A DNA stretch of 64,000 nt from Amphiprion ocellaris (Eukaryota > Chordata > Actinopteri > Pomacentridae): NCBI RefSeq assembly GCF_022539595.1, contig NC_072786.1:12879638-12943637 (forward strand). Reading direction: 5' to 3'. Positions 47,190-60,209 of this stretch are shown here, one piece after another. Position 1 is the stretch's first letter. Each line of letters begins with the position of its first letter. Under the pieces are notes generated by a model. The model saw nothing but the letters and a program-made list of their open reading frames with translations, did no database searches and was not told the DNA's origin. The position numbers were made by a program, and so were the translations under genes.

Positions 47190-50100
47190 TGCATGATTTG
47201 CAGTTGTTATTACAATATATTGTGATAAATCTTTTCAGATTAAACTCATTGTGGGATCAGATTAAGTTCTGCATGTTTATGGTCTACATCCCTGAATATG
47301 TTTGACATGAAGTGTATTGGTAACAGCTATATTTGGGTTTTCAACCAGTTTTCGACCAGTAATTGTTAATTCAAGCTGTTATTCGAGTAGTTGTACACTT
47401 GCAATATTAATGTATCTCATATTTATTTTATGGTATAGACAGAAAAATTCAGAAAAAAAGGGTTCCAGGCTATGAAATAATAGCAAAATTTGCATTGTCA
47501 ACACTGTGTTGCATTACAGAGAAATACAGAACCTTCTTAAACTATCCCACAGTTTACGTTTTCTGAGACATCTGTAGCTAATTACTATCTAAAAACCACA
47601 GGGATTAGCTATGTGATCAATAATGTTTGTTCACAACTGACTGAGTGACTGGATGTTTAGTAGACAGCCCCAATACAATTTATTTTCATTAAGCTAATAT
47701 CAATGCTGTATTGGCCCCAGTGATTTTGTACTTCATACATGTAAATATAATTTTCATCTGGGTAATATTTTTGTTATGAAAAGTGTGTCACATTGCTGGT
47801 CATAAGCAAAGGATCTGAACTTTGGAAATACAGTAACTGGTTTCTGTGCGGACTCAGTTTTTGTTCGAGTGGAAACAAAAAGAATCCCAGCTTTCAACGT
47901 TATTCACAAGAGGTAGCTTTTATCCGAACACTTTTTGCCAAGTTTAATCAAGAGTCAGCTTTGGTAAAAGGTTGGAAATTAAGCCTTAGGAACCTTGGGT
48001 CTCAGCACGCTCATAGTCATCCAGCCAAATTGCTGTTAAAACAAAAAAAAAACCTAATTTTAGAGAGCTCACAAGGGTGTTTTCTGCATAAAATTGCTGG
48101 AAAACTTTGCTGCTGGTGAGAAAAAGCTGCCAGTTTGATGTGGATTCTGTACTGATGCAGACTGTAAGGAGTCAGCTGAGGACAGAGGAGGGATGTTTCC
48201 ATCTCTATTTAAGGAGGTGGCGGAGAGACAGTCAGATTGTTTAAGACTTGGAAGTGGATGGAGCTCTGTAATGAAGCTGTGCATGCTCAAGTGGAAAAGT
48301 GCATTCAGCTCTCTTCCATGAAAGCATCATCAGGCTGCCTCACCCTCTGACTGTACTTTTGTTTTTCATGTTTGCTTCTGTTCTTTGATGTGCTGCATGG
48401 TAAGGATTTTTGTCATATGAGATGTACGCATTTCCTCTGGCTGCTTGTCATTTCCTTTCCTTTCTCTGAATCTCAGCCCACCCCTTCTTCCTGATCAAGG
48501 GACATTATGGCTCATTAGTCAGGTCAAAGGTCGGGGACATTTGGGTTTATATATATTAAATTTAATTCATATTTGTTGTATATTTTGTTAATTTCTTAAA
48601 CCATTGAAGGAAAGTGACTTAATGTGAAAGGTGTGTTTGGTCTGCGATGATGTCTAGGTAGGTGGCATGTGTCAAAGAAACATCCACGTTTTTCAGTCGC
48701 TTATCTTATTGTTGTGCATCTAAGCATGTGTATTAAGGCTCAGGGATCTTAATTTCCAGTGATTACAAAAGTAAAATGTGTGTTTCTGTGTGTGTGTGTG
48801 TGTGTGTGTTGACTGCTGTGCCTTGTGAAGCGGTGCAGTAATAAATAAATAAGACACACGCATGCATTAGCCTTGCACACTACACTCTGTAGCTCATTTG
48901 TTCTCCGGCCTGATAACACTGACTTGGATCCAGAACCAAGATCTGCCCCAAAACCGTAACATCATTAGTACCTGAACACTTAACCACGAACACATCTTAT
49001 TTTTTAATGTAATGCTGCTGAACTTATGTACATTTCCTGAGATTTCTCTCTCCAGCTGAGCAGCTAACCCTCAGGACAACCAAATGATCAATGATCAAAC
49101 TTCATCAATAGACTCCTAAATCCCTGCGGGGAGCTGTGCAGTATCGATTACTTGTGTCTTGTTTTAATTATTGGTGAGTGCAGATAAAAGAAAAGGGGTC
49201 AGCTACATTTTCAGTCACTATACGTATGCACATGTGTGTGTGTGTGTGTTTGACTCACTGCCCCAAACGGCAAACCTCCATGTTGTGTGTGCACAAGAGG
49301 TCAGTTTGACCCAAAGATAAATTACTTCCTGTGGTGGGAGTGGTGGCCTCTTGACCTATTGAACGTGTCAGTTGATGTTTGTTCTTTTTGGAGCGTTTGT
49401 CACTGACTCGCTGCATGATCAGTCATACGCTCTCTGCACATTCATCTGTATGCATTTAGACCATAAGAAGGCTCTGTGCTTCCTTTCCAACACTAAACAC
49501 ATGTTTATTTCTGTGTGGTTTGGTTTAAATGACAGTAGTCATTCCTACTTTGTTTTATGAACCATGAAACAAATTCATGCACCCTTTTTAGCTAAAAAAA
49601 ATGTTGTGATATATTGTTTTCTTGCATTATAAATTGAGATATATAAAAATACAGGGATGAATAACTCTGTTTAGGGAGAGTTAATCGTTCATTGTGACTG
49701 AAGTTAAATTGGCTTTGTGGCACTGATTTATATAGTTAAATTGCTTGTTCCATGCATTACAAAACTCTACTGACAGTGCATTGGCCAACATATTTTCTAT
49801 AGCAAAAATATTTCTATACAGCTGATGTTGTGTCTGTGCGACCAAATCTTTGTTCTGTTGTCCTTACAGAGATACACCGTTAAGATATTTTCTGATAGGT
49901 TATATAATTTCTACATTGTCTAAAATGATACTGCATCATTCATGGACGTGTACTCTTGGTAGATAGACTATCAAAACAAGGCTAAACACTTAGATGGCAT
50001 TTGACATAGTTAAACTTCTAGTTTGTCATGTAAACAAGCATAGTAAAAGATCTGAGGAGAGGGAATGGTGCAATGGTGATCATAATGAGGTTATTGAAAT

Positions 50101-53100
50101 CAATGTTCAACAGTTCCTTTAAGTAAGTGCACACAAAGAATGGTTAAATTCAAGATGATTGAACAATCGTCTGTCTTTGTCCTAATCAGAGTTCACTTTC
50201 AGTGAAATCCTCTTGATGTTGTTATCAAGATTTTGACCCCCATTTCCAGCAGGGTCAGTAGTCGGTCAGTGTTTCTGGCATCCATTTGGTCCTTTGTAGG
50301 CCTGGTAATGATGGGGGCTTTGAGTCAGTCACTTGACTAAACTGGAGGTGTACATTGTGAATCCTCTGAAGGCCTGCTTTCTCGCGGCTTCTTCCTGACA
50401 ACCAAACTTCACACCATGCTGCCAGATCTGGAAGATGTCTTCTTTGAAGGTTGCACATCTGGTGGAGTACTCTACTGTGAAGCAGACAAGTATATTTCCT
50501 AAAATACAGAACAAGAAGTGAAAATTAAGTATACTAATTGTGAAATGCATGTGTTTTGTATCACAAAACTAACTTATTTTGCAGTTTAAAACAAAACCAT
50601 GATACTAATATACGTCTTTATTGTGTATTTCAAACCTTCTTTGTCGCTGTGATTGTCGTACCTCAACCTATGAAGCTCCTCTCTTCACAATCTGTTTATC
50701 CAACAGAGCTTTGCTGCAGTATTTTTAATGTTTATTGCCTCCTTCAGAAGAAAAATAAGGAAGTGTTATATAACAAAACATAGTCTTGCAGCACCAAAAG
50801 CTTGACATTGCACCGTCTTTGGGAACTACTGTTGTACACATACTTTTACAATCTTCAGTAAAGTTGCCGTCCAACACACTGTTTGGTATTTTATCACCTT
50901 CACAGGGACATCTGGCCTCGGCTTGTTTGGATCTCTGTCATTTATGAGTATCTCCGATGCTTTCACAGTGATCAGATACTGCATTAGAAAATCAGTTTTA
51001 CCCTTCCAGCTACAGTTTATATAGCTGAGAAATGAAGATATCCAAAAGAGGATTCTTTGTTTATTTATGTATTTCTATCTGTTTATGTTTTTCAGCAGCA
51101 ATAGACCTGATTTGCAAGTTGGATGTGGTCCCATGCTGGGGGATACTACAGCATATTCAAATGAACAAAACTGCTATGAAGGAGTTTTGTACATGGAAGC
51201 TGCTGTTTTGCTACATATGCAAAAACATTTTATAAGAATCAGCGCAGCAAATTAGAGATTTGCCAGAAGCTGAGGAGAGTGAGATCACAGGCAAAGTAAA
51301 TTGGACTAAAGCCACTAAAATGTTTGAATTTCTTCTGCTAAACCATCAAATACTAATTTCGATTTTTGTTTTATGGCCCTAAACTCAATAAGAGACTATT
51401 TCTTTTGATGTACAGGGACTTGGTTTGATATTTTTTTATCTCTTGCCCCAAATCAACCACATCGTGGATTTACTCGTCACCATAATTGGTGTAGAAATAG
51501 AGCAGTCGACAGTGACAGATCTGTGAGGAAAAGTGAGGTGGTTAGAGGGAGAAAGAGCTTTCCTTGTGAAAGCAGAGCAGGACTGCCTGTAGAGCTGCGT
51601 AGGTGTGAATTGGATTTTCTCCATGATGTCACGGGAATATGCAGTCAAATTGAGATCCCTGTCACGCTGGAGGTCATACCATGACCTGCAGAAATCCTGA
51701 AGCTCCATAATGTGTTTACAATATAAAGTTAATATACTCTACTGTGTGCGTGAGGCTGTTAATAACACAACCTGACTGACTTACTGTGTTTAGAGGGCTG
51801 CTATTATCAACAGATATCAGCTAAAAAGTATGCAGAGATGTATTTTGGTTCTCTAAAGTCTGGAAAATATAACCCTAACTGTGTCACTGAGGATAGGAAT
51901 TACACACTTTCAACAGAAAACCCGAATAACAAACTGGGAATGTGCAATTTCAAAGTAAATAGATATTTACTAGTTAGCAAGACTCTAATAAAGATGCACT
52001 ATGAAGTTGCATCATGGGAAACATCCTGTGTTTTTGAAGTTCACCCCACTCTAGGAACTAAAAATAAGAATATTTTGATCTGTGCTAAACCATTTTTTTT
52101 AAACGTCTCTTACAGTTAGTTCTTCAGCTTAATGAGACTGCAATAAATGGCTTTAACATCTCTTTAAATCTTCTCTGTAAGGTATTTTGGAAACAAATGT
52201 AAGAAAAAAGTTGGATTTCCATTCACTTTTTCTCAAAAAAATGTACAGTGTATCTCCTTGATGCCTAATAAATGTGCTGAATTCTTTTCCTTCCATGTTA
52301 AACATTTACACAGCTAATTTTTGGAAGAATATAGCTAGCTAACAGCATTCTTTCTCACATTTGTTAGCGTATTTTTGCTTTCATTTACTAACTGTTTATC
52401 AGAGGATCAGACCCTCTCTCATAGCTGCTCGTGGTCAAAACCTCCAAAGTGTTAAAGGCCTAAATTTAAATGATTCTTGCTATAAATGTTCATTTGCGCT
52501 GTGTTTGCATCAGTATCCACTAATACTGCGGCTGTAGGTCAGACCTCAGCAGTGTGTACGTACTCTATAGGGAAAAGTGTTAATGTCTGTGTAAGCACCT
52601 GAGGCACATTCATAGCTCGAGCTTTCTTTGAAGTGGCTGGTTTGTCATACTCAAGCGTACAAACTCGGTTGTTTCTGCTGCCTTCTTTGAAGTCATTCCT
52701 CTCCTTCTGCTCTCTGTCTGCATTTGCAGGCCATTCACGCGTACTATACATCTGCAAGTGAATGCACGTTTGTTTGCACATTAACTAGATGCACGAAAGA
52801 AGCCAAATAAAAGGTAAGAGAAAAAATAGGGGAAATGTCAAAGACAGAGGGAGGCACGGTTGACTCTCTTCTCTCTGCAGAAATGCTGTGTAATTGGCCT
52901 TCTGAGAATTTCCACACACCTTGCACTGTAATTGTCTGTCACCTATGTTAACACACACACAGTTATATAAAGCTTATCCATACCTGCACACCTGCATGAG
53001 ACACCCGAGTGTAAAGCAGAATATTCATGCCCTAAAGCATCATGGGGGATGGACTGTCTCTGTGTGAGTTGTGGTTGTGGTTAGACCAGTTCCAAAGAAA

Positions 53101-54835
53101 AGTGCACGTGTGTGTTTTCATCATCCTATAGGTCATATCAGTTAGTAAGCTGCTGTTAATCAGCGCGTATCTCTTCTGCTTCTTGCTCAAAACAGGATAT
53201 GAAGCAAGTCTTGTTCCTGTGTGGCGTTATCAGGCGAGATAGCACGCACACCTCACCTCGTACTGGTTCCTTTTTTGATTTCCCGTGAAGTTATTGCTGT
53301 TGTTGAGTCCTCTCCTACTCTCGAAAAAGCCTTTGATTTTTATTGGGTGGCGTGAATTTTCAACAGGCTGTTGGATTCAGTTGACTTAACTTTCCTTCTC
53401 ACACACACAAAAGAAGTTTCCTCTAAAAAGAGTCAAGGACTACAAAGGTTTTCCCAGTTCCTTTTCCTTTGATGACAATGCTCCACTTTGATGTAGCCTG
53501 AACTTTGCTGCAACGTGATGCCAGCTTTAATATCCATAGAGAGGGGCAGCAAATGAAAGCTTCTGTTCTGTAGTGCCAAATGAGGCAAAGTTTGCATCCA
53601 GAATAAGAAGTTTTGGACAACTCGAAAGAACACATTGCAGGTATTCTTTTGAAATGACTGATAATAAATTACGCTTCTGAAGAATTAGGAAGTAAATTTA
53701 GCTCTTGTTTGATGAGCAACAGCATTTTGAAATTGCTCGAGGTGATGCTTTTGCAAATGGGATTCATAGAAGTTGTAAGGCATAAATCTTGGCTTCAGCT
53801 TATGTAGCTTTAGTGAAAACCCAAATCAATTTTACCACCAAATCCACGATTAACATGCAGTAGTATGAGGTGATGTATAGCCTTTTACATAAACACAATT
53901 TCACATTTTTACAGCTTTAGTGAATTTGCTTTGGTTGCTGTGAAAAACTCTGCCTTTGCTGTTAGATACAACTAAACCAGGCTGCTCTTTTTTTGGTTTC
54001 CTAACATTGAATCATGCCAGCATAGTCCTCGGTGTGCTCTGCTGTAGTAAAGTGGTGTAAAGGCGAGGAGAAAGTGTCAGACTGTAACTGAAGAAGGGTT
54101 CAAACAGAGGGCAGCATTGCTCTGCCTGCTGGGAGCCTTTCATGACGTTTGACCTCCTTACCTTTCAGTGCTTTCATAAATAGAAAAAATAGTGTTTGGA
54201 CCTCAGCAAGGTATAAGGAAAGAGAGAGAGAGAGCTGTTCAGGCTTCAGTTCTTTCATGCAAAAAACCTCCATTGATGTTTCATGATGCTGAGAAAGAGG
54301 CAAAGCTAAAGAACAACACACATTACAGTTTTCTGTAAATGTGAAGCAGCAGTCGTAGCGTGCACACACACATTCAAACACTGAGGCAGCATTTTAACCA
54401 AAGTTTTCCCTCACGTTGCCAAGGTTAATTAGGTAGGACGTCGTCTGCATATTTGACTAATCTGCCAAGCAGCACCTCTATTCCATTATCTAATCTCAAG
54501 TTGCCTACTAATTCTATTTAAACTCTGCTGGCTTTAGCACTTCGACTGAAAACAATGGAGAAGTAACGGGGCTTCGAACTGAGTTTAGGAATCCAGAGGT
54601 GGAGGAGCAAAACAGAACAGCTGTGATTAGAAAACTGGCCTCATTGGAAAGTGATTCACTAAGTTCAAGTTGCTGTCCGATGCGTGTGGCATTTATTGTT
54701 CTAAAAGGCTAAAAGTCTCTGCGTCTTGTTCTTTTTAGCAGGTTGCAGCTGCAGCGGACGCATTACATTTGCTGGTCACAGTGTGCAGCAGTGAATATAA
54801 ACACAACATTGAGGAGAACAGAGTCAGTTTGTGTC
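47190..54835. other. Unannotated intron stretch
   Basis: About 7.6 kb with no recognised exon and only short GT runs. The segment 54410-54560 ('ggttaattaggtagg...catatttgactaatctgcc...ctaattctattta') has CNE-like texture. Confidence 0.45.
48780..48810. repeat. (TG)n short microsatellite
   Basis: About 12 TG units. Confidence 0.85.
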
Positions 54836-54905
54836 ATCAGGGGTTTGAAAGTCCTTCAAAGGGTTGCAAGATAAACTTGAGAGGTTGCAAAATAGGTAAC
54901 AGGTC
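54836..54905. repeat. Fragment of the same hAT-like relic family
   Basis: 'ggggtttgaaagtccttcaaagggttgcaagataaacttgagaggttgcaaaatagg' parallels 'aaagggtcacaagataaa..tgaggggtcacgagat' of the family. No second end was identified. Confidence 0.4.
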
Positions 54906-57490
54906 GGGAAAGAAAAATATTGTTGTGCGTCAGACCTCTAACTGTTATTCAGTTAAACAGTGTGTGAGGTTCGGAGGAGAAATCCCTCTTGGTTGACAGG
55001 CTCATATCTCGTAACTTAGAACAGGACATTGCAAGCAGAATTGCTGAATTTAATAGTTAGCCAGGAGAAAAGATTAGTAGATATTATGGACAGTATAAAA
55101 GATAATGAATGATTGTGATAAATGTTTGTTCAAACATTACTAAGAACCACAAACTGTCTTTGTGCATTACAATATGAAGCCCAGGAGGCTTCATTGACAG
55201 AAAAACATCATTTGCATACAAGATGTAACAACTTTAAGATTTAAGTATGACTAATGAAGTAATTTTCATGGGTCACTCCATGAAAAATGAATCCCTGCCT
55301 CCTACCTGACCCCCTCAGGATCACCGAGATATTTTTGGACTTTTTTGAACTTTAGTATCTCTAATTACGCCATTCAAACTTTACTTTCATTCTATGAAAA
55401 TTTTCTTAGAAATGCCCTTGAAGTACTTAGGCGCTGGTAGAAACTTGTGTTATATTTTTCAGCATTTTTGAGCCCTCACAACTTTATTAGTGGAGGAGAC
55501 ATATGAAAATTTCAGGGCTGATAAACACGTTTGGTCTCTGCAAATAAGGGCACCCAAATCAGTTTCATATCTACTCCAGGTGTCATAATCTAAAGCCTAA
55601 ATGTTGTTTGTTTGTTTGTTTTTTGTGAATATTGTGGAATATATCATAATTTAAATGGCACAACTGCACTAGTTTAATGCCTATGACATAGAAACAAGCA
55701 TCGGTGTCCTGGATATGTCCTGATCTGTTTTACGATTTCATTGGAGAAAACTTTAAAAAAGTGTGTTTTGGGTAGAATTTTAAGGGTCATATCACCATAG
55801 AGGGTAGGGGGTTGGCCAAAACAAGTTTTACTAAATGAAAGGTGTCATTTTTATCTACATTTTGATCCCAGGCTCCTTTTCGAGCTGTAATTCCTTCTGT
55901 ATGATCAGCCTAGTATCAAAGCGTAGGTAGGTTCAGATTTAGTTGATTTTTTTCATATTTAATAAGCTTTATGCACAAATTTTTAAATCAAGAGGACTTT
56001 TTTCTTCTTGTCATCCCTGGGCGTCCATATTAGAGTGAAATAATGTTGGTAATGTCTTTGTCTGGGAAGCGTCATCTTGTTGTGCCGAATGTATCTCACT
56101 GGACACCTTATCAGCTGTTAGTGTTGTGCAAAAGCGAGCTATTAGAGATTTAATTCTTCTGACAACAGTCGTCTGCTGCTGATAAAAACACGAAAGATGT
56201 GAGACTGAGCCTTTGTGAAGCAAAACAGGGCTCTCTATGGGTTTGCCAGTTTTTGGTATTTGATTCTGATTCTTAACCCCCAAAACGCTTGATAAATGTT
56301 TAACCATCCAGTAGTGACACCCTGGTGTCTAACAGTGCACTCCACAACATGGAGAGGTGCTGTAAACACAACACCTTGTTCAGCTCTGGCCTTTACAGTG
56401 AGACTCACACACCCTGAGAACAAGGTTTACACATTTCCTCACACAGTGGCCCCACGTATTTGTTTGGACAGGCTTTTATTAAGGTTATGAAGCTGAAGCT
56501 GTGACTGCTGTGTTTGTATATTAATACGGTGTGTTTGTGAGCGTCAGGGAGAGGCGGGTTGTGTTTGGGGCCACACAGAGTTCTGCTCACATGACAGAGT
56601 CTTTGTACTGCAACCAGGCTGGTGTACAGATTGGTTGTTTTAAGGTAACGCCACTGGGGAATATGTGTGTGGGTGTGTATGTGTTTAAGCTCTGGTTTGT
56701 TCAAATGTAGAAAACAGCTTAGAGGCGTATATTGAACAACCTGTGTTCCAGCCAAAGAGTATTATGTGATTACAGAGGTGCTGAATTAGAACTGAACATT
56801 TTGATCAAACTGATTCAGATGTTGGAAGTAAGAATGCGCTGCTTGTTTTAGCAGTGGTGTACGGTTTATTAAATAAACTTTGTGGTTAAAGGCTACTGAA
56901 ATGCAGCAGTTCATTAAACAGTCTCACAATAATTTGCAACAGCTATCACAAAATTAGTTGTATAAAAAGTACAAACAGTAAGAAAGTTGTTTGTGTTTTA
57001 TGTCTCTTTTTTTTTAACCAGCAATCTGTTGTCGTTTTTCCCATTTGTTTGGGATGCTGCATAAATACTATCAACCAGATGGTATAAACTTCTACTGAAG
57101 TTGTGCGGCATTTGGCATTGTCAGCTGAACACAGTACAGTACTTTAAAAAATGTGCTATAGCTAAAGAACTTGGATTTCAAGATACATATAGTATGTGTT
57201 TACGTCAGTGCACTAACTTCAAATGGGTTGCTGTTTGTTTGAGTTAAACTTCTTCTGTGTGCGAGTGCACCTTAGATGTGACTTCTGCAGTGCTGTCTGA
57301 TGTCTGTGCAGCACACATGAGAGAATGCATCAGCGTCTGCTAAGTAATGAAAACACCCCCTTCGGCTGAGCTCCTCCTGAGCATGTGATAATGAAGGCTT
57401 GATTCACATGATGACCTCCACAAATGTCTATCCTCCTCGAAACAATGATGTCAACTGTATTTCTTTGTTGTTTTGTTTTTACACTGAACC
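54906..57490. other. Unannotated intron stretch, possible unknown repeat at 55260-55990
   Basis: The segment beginning 'catgggtcactccatgaaaaatgaatcc' and running to about 55990 is fairly homogeneous in style and may be an interspersed repeat, since I have the impression of similar 'gggtcattccatg' sequence in fish. Only one copy is in the window. No exon was seen. Confidence 0.35.
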
Positions 57491-58050
57491 TTAAAACCCT
57501 CACGTCGTAATGCAGGTCAAAATTGACCCGTTTCAAAGTTTGAAAATGTGGAAAAAAAACATATATTTTCACAGTGAAACTTCTGATGTCCACATTTTCA
57601 ACATTTTTTGGGAAATTTTTGAAATTTTTTGGGTGGAAAAAAGAAATGTTAAAAATGTTTCTTAAGAACATTCACAAAAAAAAAATCAACCAAAATCCAG
57701 CGAATTTCGCTGGATTTTGGTTGATTTTTTTTGTGAATGTTCTTAAAGAATATATTAGAAATTTTATAGATATATATGTAATCACTTTAGATACTTTTAG
57801 GATTTTTTTGGAAGATTTTTACAAATTTTTTGAAAATATTTACAAGAATTTTCTCGCCACATTTGGGGGATTTTTTAAAATAAAACTTTGAAGGGAAACT
57901 TCTAAGGAATTATTGGAATTTTCTACCATAAGGTTTTGCAAAGTTACAGAAATTTGGGGAATTTTTTTTTTTGCAGAATTTTTGGATTTTTTTTCAGATA
58001 AGGAAACAAAATTTTTTGGTGCCCATAAATGAAGACAGCAGGAGGGTTAA
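57491..58050. mobile_element. piggyBac-like MITE flanked by TTAA, with internal hairpin
   Basis: TTAA occurs at 57491-57494 and 58047-58050. The right end read inward is TTAA-CCCTCCTGCTGTCTTC. The left end read inward is TTAA-AA-CCCTCACGTCGTAATG, which matches after a 2-base offset and with changes. TTAA followed by CCC is typical of piggyBac ends. From memory, repeats with 'accctcctgttgtc...gggtcaaa-ttgaccc' ends are common in teleosts, and this copy has GGTCAAAATTGACC just inside the left end. The interior is an AT-rich series of short 'ttttgggaattttt'-type units around a long hairpin. No transposase is encoded. Confidence 0.65.
57660..57747. repeat. Near-perfect hairpin inside the piggyBac-like MITE
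   Basis: The left arm (57660-57704) reads from cttaagaacattcac through a run of ten A to tcaaccaaaatccagcgaa. The right arm (57706-57747) is its reverse complement, with eight T in place of ten. The centre is a single T at 57705, so the arms of about 43 bases would form an almost uninterrupted stem. Confidence 0.9.
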
Positions 58051-60189
58051 TATTTGGAATAGACATTTGTGAACCTGGGGAAATGAAATCTGGCTGCATT
58101 TACTTAACAGATAAAAATAATTTGATTTCAATTCTGCCTTCGTCACATTTTGGCCTTTGTCAGTTGTTGTCCTCTCTCCTCTTCCTCTGTCAGTCTGCTC
58201 TTTTTAACAACCCTCCATACTGGCTGTGTAGGTCAGCGCTGAAAGGGGTCGGCAGAGCAGCATGATCGATATGGACACACAAACCCCAACGCTTGCTGTG
58301 TGTACAGATCAGCTGACCCAATAGAAAGCAGCTTGCTGTGTCTCTTTCTCTCTGGTCTCCAGCCCTCTGATCTCTGTGTTATACACTGCATCTTTATGTA
58401 CTGCAATAAAGTACATACTTGTGTGTGTCTTGGTGTGAGATGTCTATTTGTGATTGCTGCTTTTCTGTTCTCTGTGCTTTGTTTTTGTGTAAAAAGGCAG
58501 CTTTGCAGCTGGATTGATTCAAGGGCATTTGGTTGTGTTTTCATTTATTTCAGCATTCAGTTCAGAAAAATGAAAACACCCTTTCCTTCTTTGCTACAGC
58601 AGGCTGTTGAGCCGTGCACATTGTGTTCTCCGTGTCTTTATGTGCGGCACAGCCAGCCCTTAATGCCACTTTTAATTCAGGTTCAGTTGTGTCTGAGTGC
58701 ATGCGCCAGTTGCATAATACCACTGACCTTGATCATTGTGTTGATGTCTGTCAAACCCAGTGAATGTTCTGCTGCTTCAGCTCCAGTCTCTCAAACAGGA
58801 AAATTCACCTTAAGTTACAGAACTTGTCTGTGACAGTCAAACGTAAAGGCATGTATCAAAATAAACTTAGTGAAATATTTCTTTTAACATGGATTTGCCA
58901 GAAGCAGCTTTCACTATTATATATATAATTTGTAAAATAAGATGGATTCGTGTCAGAGGGTCATTTTGAATGATTTTGAGAAACATTCTTCTTTTTCCAG
59001 CTTATTTCTGTTCCAAAATCAATAACAGGGTGAGTCAACATTAGCGGTTGGTTCTAGATACATATTTTGGGCAATTAAATATATAAATCTGGTGCAGTTT
59101 GGAAACTGCTTGATTTAACTATGCAAAGAAATCCACAGAGAAATGCAATAACCTGCATAATTAGCAAATACAACAATACATATGTTTCAGTAACTCATGC
59201 TGTGAGGTGAAGATTTGCATTATGTAATTCTGTTTTGTGTCAGACGCTACTTGCTTTGTACAATTACTGCTACTGTCTTTATTAGAAAAAGGTATTGGAC
59301 TTACTCAGTTTCTCAGCCCAGAGCTGCTCAGGCTGGAATTTGACTAATTAATGTGGCTCCCTGAGGAGTTCATGTGAAAACAAGAGGTCATATAATTATA
59401 GCCCTGGGGAAAAACCCCTGAGCTGTATGTGTATGTTTGTAATGTAGAGTGTGTGTATATGTGGGACTATTTCAGTTTGTTTGCCACCCATGCTCTGTGC
59501 GTAGCCAGATGTCCTGACGAGACTCTGTTTTGTGAGGTTTTGTTTGCATGCTCAGCCTTTTGTGAGTTCAAGAATTGACCTCATTCACTTTCATTATTTG
59601 CCAGTATGATGAAATTGGGCTTAAAGTCTTCTGGCTGAAGTCTTCAAATGAGAAACTATACACCTCACCTTGGGACCGTTGTACAATACAGCTAAATTCT
59701 TCTGTGTGGAAGAAATAACTGAAAAAAACAAAACAAAACCCCAATTTCCCTCATAGACTGAAATGAAAAAAATAAACAAATAAGAAAACTCTCAGGAGAC
59801 AGCAATTCTGGCTCACTTAATCCAATCGAATGAGCTCTAAAGGCTGTGTTTATACAAGCTGCTACTACAGAAAACACCGTTTACTAAATCACTTCAATAA
59901 ATCTGCTATCAAGAGTTTGTTTGTGTTTGTCAGTTGATACATCATTTAACTCTAATATGAAATAGCGTTTCCTCAACAAATCTTCATAACACCCCTCCAC
60001 CTGTCCTCGCTTGGCACCTTCCGTGAGGGATGTGAATCCTAATTGGCTGTGCATAGTTTGTCATTTCCTGGTTCTAAAGTGAAAACAGGTGCAATGGAGA
60101 GGACAGCTAATAGACTCAGTCTTCCAGATAAAAATAAGTCCTAAATGTGTTACAGTCTGTGCATTTACTTTGATTGAAGGATTAATTCT
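58051..60189. other. Unannotated intron stretch before the ANKS1 exon
   Basis: It contains the longest open frame of the window (58300-58833, 177 codons, + strand). That frame is rich in Cys, Leu and Ser with no recognised domain and looks like chance in stop-poor T/C-rich DNA. The segment 59320-59420 ('ggaatttgactaattaatgtggctccctgagg') has CNE-like texture. Confidence 0.45.
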
Positions 60190-60209
60190 GATGTATCTCT
60201 TCTTCACAG
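60190..60209 (+). promoter_or_regulatory. 3' splice site (acceptor) of the ANKS1 exon
   Basis: A short pyrimidine-rich stretch (tctcttcttcac) ends in AG at 60208-60209, directly before the coding exon. It fits a U2-type acceptor and sets the exon start so that the ankyrin reading frame is open. Confidence 0.85.

Noticed and set aside
47793..48119. Open frame of 108 codons, + strand
   Set aside because: No recognised motif. Sequence context is AT-rich intron.
57330..57891. Open frames on both strands over the AT-rich MITE (105-113 codons)
   Set aside because: They arise from palindromic low-complexity sequence (Phe/Lys/Ile-rich). No transposase motifs are present.
58300..58833. Longest open frame of the window, 177 codons on the + strand
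   Set aside because: Composition is dominated by Cys, Leu and Ser as expected from T/C-rich DNA. No domain, signal or splice structure was recognised, and the position is inside the presumed intron.
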